NCBI GenBank assembly: GCA_013140935.1
Contig: JABFSD010000265.1
Span: 1 to 5,584 of the forward strand
Length of the DNA stretch: 5,584 nt
Source: Acidobacteriota bacterium
GTDB taxonomy: Bacteria; Acidobacteriota; Blastocatellia; RBC074
Direction of reading: 5' to 3'
Positions 1-4,289 of the stretch are shown piece by piece. How positions within the stretch are numbered: the first letter of the stretch is position 1; the number at the start of each line of letters is the position of its first letter. The position numbers were made by a program, and so were the translations under genes. The notes beneath the pieces are model-generated. The model saw only the letters and a program-made list of their open reading frames with translations, was not told the origin of the DNA and made no database searches.

Positions 1-157
1 TTTCTGTCGTACGTCGCTCGAGCTGAGTGGAGCTTTCTGTCATGCGTCGCTCGAACTGAGTGTCGTGCTCGTCCATCCGTCGCTCAAACTGAGTGGCATT
101 CTCATCCATCCGTCGCTCGAACTGAGCAGCTTTCTCGTCCATCCGTCGCTCAAACTG
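1..157 (-). repeat. 33-bp tandem repeat inside the coiled-coil gene
   Basis: Four complete 33-bp units (157-125, 124-92, 91-59, 58-26) and a partial fifth (25-1) are read on the minus strand. Each begins with a CAG TTY/CTC GAG CGA CGN core encoding Gln-Phe/Leu-Glu-Arg-Arg. The first three units are closest to each other and the units diverge toward the window edge. Most differences between units sit in the last three to five codons. Since 33 is a multiple of three, gain or loss of a unit would change the length of the coiled coil without breaking the frame. Confidence 0.9.
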
Positions 158-292
158 TTCGAGCAACCTCGTAGTGGCGCGATCGTTCTGGTCTATCAAC
201 CGATTGACATAAAACGCCGTCATCGCCCAGTTCACGCCGAGCAAGGCGAGGGCGACGCTGACCGCAGAAATCAGTATTTTCGTGTTGCTCAT
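1..292 (-). CDS. Membrane-anchored hendecad-repeat coiled-coil protein (5' part, runs off the left edge)
   Basis: I do not recognise a named family. Reading the minus strand from the ATG at 292-290 gives 97 codons with no stop before the window edge, so the gene is partial at its C-terminus. Residues 6-29 form one hydrophobic segment (starting ILISAVSVALALLG), probably an uncleaved membrane anchor. A short linker follows, and from residue 46 the protein becomes a tandem 11-residue repeat with consensus QFERRMDExAT, four full copies plus a partial fifth. Apolar residues fall at Phe, Met and Ala/Ser with 4-4-3 spacing, the hendecad pattern expected of a long, weakly right-handed coiled coil. 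The third apolar position fades in later copies (A, A, D, S). A purine-rich AGGAAAAGAAG stretch lies upstream of the ATG as a possible Shine-Dalgarno. The gene is divergent from the hydrolase at 478. An anchored spacer or scaffold is an inference from shape only. The reading frame is secure because the repeat keeps it. Confidence 0.82.
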   Translation of the reverse strand, partial: MSNTKILISAVSVALALLGVNWAMTAFYVNRLIDQNDRATTRLLEQFERRMDEKAAQFERRMDENATQFERRMDEHDTQFERRMTESSTQLERRTTE

Positions 293-344
293 GATCTTCT
301 TTTCCTGGCTTACTTGAACTTCTCGACCTGTTGCGAGCCGCATT

Positions 345-371
345 GCAATACACCGGTTGCATATCTGTCAA
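345..371 (-). promoter_or_regulatory. Possible sigma-70 type promoter for the coiled-coil gene
   Basis: On the minus strand a perfect TTGACA (371-366) is followed after 15 bp by TATTGC (350-345), which keeps the T-A-T start of a -10 box but has a short spacer. It lies 53 bp upstream of the ATG at 292. The -35 match is exact and the -10 is weak, so this is a plausible but unproven promoter. Confidence 0.3.
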
Positions 372-477
372 CAAATGTAATTCAGCAGCCTCCGGCAATG
401 GCAATCTGCCTTGACCCATCGCGTTCGATCTTGCACTCTACGGCTTCGCTAACGCATTCAAACCAATCACCGATTTC

Positions 478-1164
478 ATGCAAGACGCTGAATTTTCGCT
501 TTTCCATCACACGGCTTTGCCCAAGAGTGCCGAGGATGGTGAAAAGCAAAAACCTCCTTTACTGATTCTGTTGCACGGTTACGGCGCGAACGAAGACGAC
601 CTCTTCAGCCTCGCGCCTTTCGTGGACGAACGTTTCTTCATCGTTTGCGTACGCGCGCCGATTCGCATCGGCATGGGTTCGTACGCATGGTTTCGCCTGG
701 GCTTCACGCCCGAAGGCATTCTGATTGACCCCAACGAAGTCGAAGCCGCGCGGCAAACGCTGCGCCAATTCGTAGACGAAGCCGTCACCGCTTATCACGC
801 CGATCCGAAAGCCGTTTTCCTCTTGGGCTTCAGTCAGGGCGCGATGATGAGCCTTGATCTAGCGCTGCGCGAACCCAGTTTGATCGCAGGCGTCGCTGCC
901 CTCAGCGGTCGTATTATGCCCACCAGCAGCGAACGATTCGCGCCCGCCGACGAATTGATCGGCTTGCCGATTTTCATGGCGCACGGCACTTCCGATCCTG
1001 TGCTGCCCATCGGCAACGGACGCAGCGCACGCGACCAGTTGCGCGAACTGCCTATCTCTTTGACTTATCGTGAATACGAGATGGGCCACGAAATCTGTGA
1101 ACAGGAATTACGCGATTTGACCGAATGGCTCACGCTGCAGTTGAGTCAGTTCACGATCCATTGA
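478..1164 (+). CDS. Alpha/beta hydrolase of the phospholipase/carboxylesterase (acyl-thioesterase-like) family
   Basis: A 228-residue serine hydrolase, close to the usual 200-230 residues of this family, which hydrolyses carboxylic esters or thioesters of small or acyl substrates. There is no signal peptide, so it is probably cytoplasmic. Visible motifs in order: the strand and oxyanion-hole loop LLILLHGYG (28-36), a conserved region around YAWF (69-72), the nucleophile elbow GFSQG with Ser119, the acid GTSDPVLP with Asp173, and the base EMGHEI with His204. The Ser-Asp-His triad is therefore intact and in the expected order. ATG at 478 is the only usual start codon after the in-frame stop at 412-414; no clear Shine-Dalgarno precedes it. 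The DoxX gene follows 50 bp downstream with a palindrome between. The family call is firm; the substrate cannot be read from sequence. Confidence 0.93.
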   Translation: MQDAEFSLFHHTALPKSAEDGEKQKPPLLILLHGYGANEDDLFSLAPFVDERFFIVCVRAPIRIGMGSYAWFRLGFTPEGILIDPNEVEAARQTLRQFVDEAVTAYHADPKAVFLLGFSQGAMMSLDLALREPSLIAGVAALSGRIMPTSSERFAPADELIGLPIFMAHGTSDPVLPIGNGRSARDQLRELPISLTYREYEMGHEICEQELRDLTEWLTLQLSQFTIH

Positions 1165-1172
1165 CCTCAATT

Positions 1173-1201
1173 AGTAGGACAGGTTTGTAGTCTGTCTTAC
1201 T
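1173..1201. repeat. Short palindrome between hydrolase and DoxX genes (REP-like)
   Basis: AGTAGGACAG (1173-1182) and CTGTCTTACT (1192-1201) are inverted repeats of 10 bp with a single G-T wobble and a 9-nt loop. No T-run follows, so it is a poor intrinsic terminator. It nearly fills the gap between two co-directional genes. It could be a dispersed repetitive extragenic palindrome or an mRNA-stabilising hairpin; the wobble suggests a decayed copy or an RNA-level structure. Confidence 0.55.
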
Positions 1202-1214
1202 GTGAAAAACACCT

Positions 1215-1640
1215 ATGAAGCTCACTTTTGGCGATCACATCGGAGGACGCGCAGCGACGGGGTTGTTAATCGTGCGCATCATCTTTGGCGTAGGTATGGC
1301 GTTGCATGGCTGGGGCAAGATTCAACATCCGTTCAGTTGGATGGGCCCTGACGCGGGCGTACCCGGCATCATTCAATTCCTCGCCGCCTTGAGCGAATTC
1401 GGCGGCGGCATCGCGTTGGTGTTGGGCTTACTGACGCCGCTGGCAATGTTCGGTTGGGTTTGCACGATGCTTTACGCGATTTTCATGGTTCACATGAAAG
1501 CCGGTCAGCCTTTCGTAGCCCAAGGCGCGGGGCCGTCTTATGAAAAAGCCGCGATGTATCTGGGCGTAGCCTTGTTGATGATTTTCACCGGCCCCGGCGC
1601 GCTTTCACTGGACGCCAAACTGTTCGGCAAAAAATCGTAA
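1215..1640 (+). CDS. DoxX family membrane protein
   Basis: A 141-residue, very hydrophobic protein with four predicted membrane spans (about 14-33, 50-70, 74-93 and 111-128), the normal size and topology for DoxX/DUF417-type proteins of the inner membrane. Family-like marks are LHGWGKI after the first span, a glutamate within the second span (SEFGGGIAL, Glu61), and the C-terminal GPGALSLDAKLFGKK. DoxX proteins have been linked to quinone-dependent redox or sulfur chemistry and oxidative-stress resistance, but most members have no assigned reaction, so no substrate is claimed here. The start at 1215 places the first span 14 residues in and fits the family; the Shine-Dalgarno is weak (GTGAAAAACACCT). 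The transporter gene follows 49 bp later on the same strand. Confidence 0.9.
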   Translation: MKLTFGDHIGGRAATGLLIVRIIFGVGMALHGWGKIQHPFSWMGPDAGVPGIIQFLAALSEFGGGIALVLGLLTPLAMFGWVCTMLYAIFMVHMKAGQPFVAQGAGPSYEKAAMYLGVALLMIFTGPGALSLDAKLFGKKS

Positions 1641-1678
1641 GGCGTTCTGCATCCATACCAGCAAGCAGAGCGAACGAG

Positions 1679-1684
1679 AAGGAG
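1679..1684 (+). promoter_or_regulatory. Ribosome-binding site that favours the TTG start at 1690
   Basis: AAGGAG lies 5 nt before the TTG at 1690, inside a longer purine run (AGAAGGAGAAGGA). The alternative ATG at 1702 would be 12 nt from the last AAGGA, a longer than usual spacing. The run can serve either start, so the site supports but does not prove TTG. Confidence 0.55.
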
Positions 1685-1689
1685 AAGGA

Positions 1690-2397
1690 TTGCCAAAACC
1701 AATGACAGCAGATGGAGGCCCACAGCGCACTTATAAATACTATGACTTGATTATGGCTGGGTTCGTAATCGTGTTGGTGTGTGCCAATGTGATTGGCGTA
1801 TCGAAACGCAGCACCATCGCAGGTTATCAGTTTGGCACGGGCATTCTTTTCTTTCCGCTGAGTTACTTGTTCGGCGACATCCTGACCGAAGTCTATGGCT
1901 ACGCGCGTTCGCGACGCGTGATTTGGGCAGGCTTTGCGGGCTTGGCCTTCGCGGCGTTTATGAGTTACGTCGTCGTGGCGATGCCGGCGGCATCCGATTG
2001 GGATGGGCAAGCGCATTATGAATATGCTTTTGGTTCGACGCCGCGCATCGCCTTTGCTTCGCTGATCGGGTTTTGGGCGGGCGAATTTGCCAACTCCTTC
2101 ACACTCGCCAAGCTGAAACTTTTCACCAGCGGGCGCTTTCTGTGGGTACGCACTATCGGTTCGACCATCGCAGGCGAAATCGTAGACACCCTCGTTTTTT
2201 ATCCGCTCGCCTTTTTCGGTAACTGGAGCAACGACCAATTGCTCAAGGTAATGGCGCTCAATTACACGCTCAAGGTAATGTGGGAAGTGTTGGCGACGCC
2301 CCTCACTTATCGCATCGTCAACTTTTTGAAGCGCGTCGAAAACGAAGACTATTACGACCGCGAAACTAAATTCACTCCTTTTTCTTTAGAGGCATAA
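1690..2397 (+). CDS. yhhQ: Queuosine precursor (preQ0/preQ1) transporter, YhhQ/DUF165 family
   Basis: A 235-residue inner-membrane protein of the YhhQ (DUF165, VUT) family, whose members import 7-deazaguanine precursors for the queuosine modification of tRNA. Family marks: FPLSYLFGDILTEVYGYARS with the DILTEVYGY core (63-71), then GEFANSFTLAKLK (131-143), RTIGSTIAGEIVDT (154-167), and the late NYTLKVMWEVLATPLTYR region (191-208). About six membrane segments can be drawn, the first at 19-37. The TTG at 1690 has the better Shine-Dalgarno spacing; an in-frame ATG at codon 5 (1702) is the alternative and changes only four residues. The next gene starts 6 bp after this stop, so the two are probably co-transcribed. 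No preQ1 riboswitch-like leader was seen in the 49-bp gap before it. Whether it takes preQ0 or preQ1 is not decided by sequence. Confidence 0.92.
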   Translation: MPKPMTADGGPQRTYKYYDLIMAGFVIVLVCANVIGVSKRSTIAGYQFGTGILFFPLSYLFGDILTEVYGYARSRRVIWAGFAGLAFAAFMSYVVVAMPAASDWDGQAHYEYAFGSTPRIAFASLIGFWAGEFANSFTLAKLKLFTSGRFLWVRTIGSTIAGEIVDTLVFYPLAFFGNWSNDQLLKVMALNYTLKVMWEVLATPLTYRIVNFLKRVENEDYYDRETKFTPFSLEA

Positions 2398-2403
2398 AAA
2401 ATC

Positions 2404-3495
2404 ATGAGCAATCAAACCGCTACGCAAACCACCGCAGCGCAGGCGCGCGAACGGCTCGACGCCCTAGATTCTTGGACGCGCGAAGTCGTCGAATGGCATT
2501 TCAACCCCGCCACCGGTGCGCCCTATTGGCTCGAAAAAGCGAAGACGCTTGATTTCGATCCGCGCAAAGATATTCAGGGTTACGCCGATCTGGACAAGTT
2601 CGGTTTCTTCGCCGACGACGACCTGCGCGGCGGCCCGGTCAGGCGCTGGGTGCCGAAGGGATTGGGCAACAAGCCGATTTACACCTTTGAAACCGGTGGC
2701 AGCACGGGCGTGCCCAAATCGCGCATCGCGTCAGAAGACTTTCGCATTGATTACGAAATGTTCAGCGACACGCTGCCGGATGAGTTCTTCCCGAAAGGCG
2801 CTGACTGGCTGATGTTGGGGCCGTCGGGGCCGCGCCGTTTGCGGCTGGCCGTTGAACACCTCGCGCAACATCGCGGCGGCATCGCCTTTTGCGTAGACCT
2901 CGATCCGCGCTTTGTCATCAAGCTCATCAAGATGGGCGAGATGCAAATGATGGAGCGTTATAAATCGCACGTGATTGATCAGGCCGTGACGATTCTCAAA
3001 GCGCACGACATCAAGTGCATGTTCGCTACGCCGAAGCTGCTCGAATCGCTCTGCGAAAAAGTCTCACTCAAAAAGATGGGCATCACCGGCGTCTTTTGCG
3101 GCGGGACTGAAATGACGCCGCAATTCCATCGCTTCGCCATCGAAGAGTTGATGGAAGGCGCTTATTTCGCGCCGACTTATGGCAATACGTTGATGGGTCT
3201 GGCGACGCACAAGCCGTTCGATCCGGCAGATAATTACGCGATTATCTATTACCCGCCTTCGCCTCGCGCGATGATCGAAGTGGTAAACCCCGATGAACCG
3301 ACGAAACTGGTTGATTACGGCCAGACGGGCCGCGTCAGGCTGACCACGCTGACCAAAGAATTTTTCATGCCGCGCTTTCTCGAACGCGACGAATGCGAAC
3401 GCGAACTGCCCTGTGAGAAATATCCGTGGGATGGCGTGCGCAACGTGCGCCCCTTCTCGCGCTTTGCCACCAGCGTAGTCGAAGGCGTCTATTGA
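2404..3495 (+). CDS. Adenylate-forming (ANL superfamily, PaaK-like) protein lacking the C-terminal domain
   Basis: A 363-residue soluble protein related to phenylacetate-CoA ligase and other AMP-binding enzymes, which activate a carboxylate with ATP. Motifs in order: the glycine/serine-rich phosphate loop ETGGSTGVPKS (96-106, compare TSGSTGxPK), ATPKLLE (208-214), FCGGTEMTP (231-239), the adenine-site YGNTLMG (259-265), and GQTGRVRLTTL followed by MPRFLERDE (306-330), which resembles the hinge motif. The chain ends about 33 residues after the hinge, so the mobile C-terminal domain with the catalytic lysine is missing; PaaK-type enzymes are usually around 430 residues. From memory, EhpF-type proteins of phenazine pathways are also ANL proteins without this domain, so a natural short form is possible. 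The stop is followed directly by a strong hairpin, which argues against a recent truncation. The carboxylate substrate is unknown. It starts 6 bp after the transporter, with GAGG 11 nt before the ATG. Confidence 0.82.
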   Translation: MSNQTATQTTAAQARERLDALDSWTREVVEWHFNPATGAPYWLEKAKTLDFDPRKDIQGYADLDKFGFFADDDLRGGPVRRWVPKGLGNKPIYTFETGGSTGVPKSRIASEDFRIDYEMFSDTLPDEFFPKGADWLMLGPSGPRRLRLAVEHLAQHRGGIAFCVDLDPRFVIKLIKMGEMQMMERYKSHVIDQAVTILKAHDIKCMFATPKLLESLCEKVSLKKMGITGVFCGGTEMTPQFHRFAIEELMEGAYFAPTYGNTLMGLATHKPFDPADNYAIIYYPPSPRAMIEVVNPDEPTKLVDYGQTGRVRLTTLTKEFFMPRFLERDECERELPCEKYPWDGVRNVRPFSRFATSVVEGVY

Positions 3496-3513
3496 GGCCG
3501 GGTTAAATCAATC

Positions 3514-3552
3514 GTTTGCCAGGGGTTCTCTTCAAGGAAACCCCTGGCAAAC
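3514..3552 (+). terminator. Strong hairpin, probable terminator of the 478-3495 gene group
   Basis: GTTTGCCAGGGGTT (3514-3527) and AACCCCTGGCAAAC (3539-3552) form a perfect 14-bp stem with an 11-nt loop, starting 18 bp after the stop of the ANL gene. No U-tract follows the stem on the plus strand, so classic intrinsic termination is not clear. It may instead protect the mRNA 3' end or be a dispersed palindrome. Its position right after the last gene of the group supports a 3'-end role. Confidence 0.5.
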
Positions 3553-3685
3553 AAACCCTTCAGAGCCTTGCCAGCGACACTCCAAAACCGCTTTTGCCTG
3601 CGCTACCCCCTCGCCGTGCAATCTCTTACGAATGGACAACACTTCTATCCGTTTTGCCAAGCACATGGATGCTAACGCTCAGAGG

Positions 3686-3703
3686 ATAGGCGTAATCGCC
3701 TAT
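3686..3703. repeat. 7-bp inverted repeat
   Basis: ATAGGCG (3686-3692) and CGCCTAT (3697-3703) pair perfectly around a TAAT loop and are followed by TTGATTTG. The weak T-richness could fit a leaky terminator, but the stem is short. Confidence 0.35.
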
Positions 3704-3799
3704 TTGATTTGAAAATAAAATAGTCACACTGACCGATGCACGCATAGTCAGAACTGAGTACATTACCCAACGTCAGAAACACCTACGAATTTTGAACTT

Positions 3800-3830
3800 A
3801 ACTTATCCGAATCTTGATTCGGCCTAAGTT
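3800..3830. repeat. Two-part palindrome
   Basis: The inner arms CCGAATC (3807-3813) and GATTCGG (3816-3822) are perfect around two bases. The outer arms AACTTA (3800-3805) and TAAGTT (3825-3830) extend the structure after a small asymmetric bulge (1 nt against 2 nt). It may be an operator-like dyad, a cruciform or a decayed extragenic repeat; the sequence does not decide. Confidence 0.4.
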
Positions 3831-3846
3831 GTGCCCTGCGGAAAAA

Positions 3847-3862
3847 GCAGCGATTGCGCTGC
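3847..3862. repeat. 6-bp inverted repeat
   Basis: GCAGCG (3847-3852) and CGCTGC (3857-3862) flank an ATTG loop, 16 bp after the preceding palindrome. It is short enough to arise by chance; noted because it belongs to the cluster. Confidence 0.25.
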
Positions 3863-3987
3863 GGGAAGTGTTTTTGGCGCTATTGAATTGGATCGGGTGC
3901 TTCGTTAGCAGGAAGTTTCGCGGTCGTCTAACAAGCGGTGACTTGGTGAAATTAGCAGATGCTTTGGCGAGATATAGCCCAGCCCAG

Positions 3988-4009
3988 CGGCTCTCTTAGC
4001 GGAGAGCCG
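3988..4009. repeat. 8-bp perfect inverted repeat (REP-like)
   Basis: CGGCTCTC (3988-3995) and GAGAGCCG (4002-4009) pair perfectly around TTAGCG. Outer TAGC (3975-3978) and GCTA (4011-4014) can pair as well, around an interrupted section. No T-run follows on the plus strand. The GC-rich arms in a non-coding stretch are typical of dispersed extragenic palindromes. Confidence 0.45.
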
Positions 4010-4041
4010 TGCTACACCACTTCCCCAAATTTCTCCGCTGA

Positions 4042-4066
4042 CCCAACTCCCGCATGAGGCGTTGGG
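4042..4066. repeat. 6-bp inverted repeat around a 13-nt spacer
   Basis: CCCAAC (4042-4047) and GTTGGG (4061-4066) are complementary; after one mismatch two further C-G pairs extend the stem. It lies 35 bp before the start of the small membrane protein at 4101 and could affect its expression, but no regulator is known. Confidence 0.3.
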
Positions 4067-4088
4067 CGGTTCATCACTCTGAAACGTC

Positions 4089-4092
4089 GAGG
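4089..4092 (+). promoter_or_regulatory. Ribosome-binding site of the 44-residue membrane protein
   Basis: GAGG (within CGAGG) sits 8 nt before the ATG at 4101. An in-frame TGA at 4080-4082 lies just upstream, so no longer N-terminus is possible. This site is the main evidence that the short frame is a real gene. Confidence 0.5.
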
Positions 4093-4100
4093 TTGTCTCA

Positions 4101-4235
4101 ATGTCATTTTTTGCATTGCCCATCGCTGAACCTTTCTGGCTGTTGCTGGCAGGGCTGTTGTTTCTGGTCTCTGCGTCGGCTATCCACTTGAGATTGTCGC
4201 GTAAAGAAAAAGCCGCGAGCCGCGACGCAGAGTAA
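4101..4235 (+). CDS. Small single-span membrane protein, PEP-CTERM-signal-like
   Basis: A 44-residue frame from ATG 4101 to TAA 4233-4235. After nine residues comes AEP (9-11), then a hydrophobic span from about 12 to 30 (starting FWLLLAGLLFLV), then a basic stretch RLSRKEK (31-37) and a short polar tail ending in Glu. This order, Glu-Pro then a roughly 19-residue span then an Arg/Lys cluster, resembles the PEP-CTERM sorting signal recognised by exosortases, although the first Pro of PEP is Ala and the tail is longer than usual. A normal PEP-CTERM protein carries a large secreted domain before this signal; here there is none. Alternatives are a plain small membrane protein acting with the polysaccharide machinery, or the surviving end of a decayed gene. 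The ribosome-binding site and the 54-bp distance to the Wzz-type gene suggest one transcript. Confidence 0.6.
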   Translation: MSFFALPIAEPFWLLLAGLLFLVSASAIHLRLSRKEKAASRDAE

Positions 4236-4289
4236 AGCGGTACTTATTTCGTAGCACGATTATTTTTTTAGTCTTAAAGAGGTGAGAGG

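Larger units (their letters stand above)
3496..4100. other. Gene-poor intergenic region with several inverted repeats
   Basis: About 600 bp in which I see no convincing gene on either strand. Short open frames here lack ribosome-binding sites and family motifs. The region holds inverted repeats at 3514-3552, 3686-3703, 3800-3830, 3847-3862, 3988-4009 and 4042-4066. It separates the four-gene plus-strand group from the polysaccharide-type genes. A promoter for the genes at 4101 and 4290 should lie here or at 4236-4289, but no pair of -35 and -10 boxes stood out. Confidence 0.6.

Noticed and set aside
411..440. TTGACC as a -35 box for the hydrolase gene
   Set aside because: No acceptable -10 hexamer lies 16-18 bp downstream (the best are CACTCT and ACTCTA).
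65..565. A 166-codon plus-strand frame over the repeat array
   Set aside because: Its repeated start is the antisense of the hendecad repeat, it continues through the divergent intergenic region, and it overlaps the start of the hydrolase gene. The minus-strand gene explains the repeat better.
1641..1689. Possible preQ1 riboswitch before the transporter gene
   Set aside because: The 49-bp gap shows no preQ1-I type stem with an A-rich tail; it is a plain purine-rich leader with a Shine-Dalgarno.
1585..2238. A 217-codon minus-strand frame opposite the transporter gene
   Set aside because: The opposite strand encodes a clear YhhQ-family protein through this whole stretch. The minus-strand translation has no recognisable domain and looks like a shadow frame.
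3814..3999. A 61-codon plus-strand frame starting at TTG
   Set aside because: The TTG lies in the loop of the 3800-3830 palindrome, no Shine-Dalgarno precedes it, the stop falls in the loop of the 3988-4009 palindrome, and no family is recognised. The amino-acid makeup is not impossible, so a decayed fragment cannot be fully excluded.
4041..4067. ACCCAAC ... GTTGGGC fits the outer consensus of an integron attC site (RYYYAAC ... GTTRRRY)
   Set aside because: The two boxes are only 13 nt apart, while attC sites are at least about 57 bp with inner L boxes. No integrase or cassette structure is present.
3905..4123. A 72-codon minus-strand frame across the intergenic region
   Set aside because: It runs through two palindromes and overlaps the small gene at 4101 antisense. 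Its composition (low-complexity Ser/Gly/Arg) shows no domain, and no ribosome-binding site was seen.
4249..4269. Hairpin TCGT-AGC-ACGA followed by a T7 run before the chain-length gene, as an intrinsic terminator
   Set aside because: A 4-bp stem with a 3-nt loop is too weak for a terminator. The run is more likely AT-rich leader sequence.
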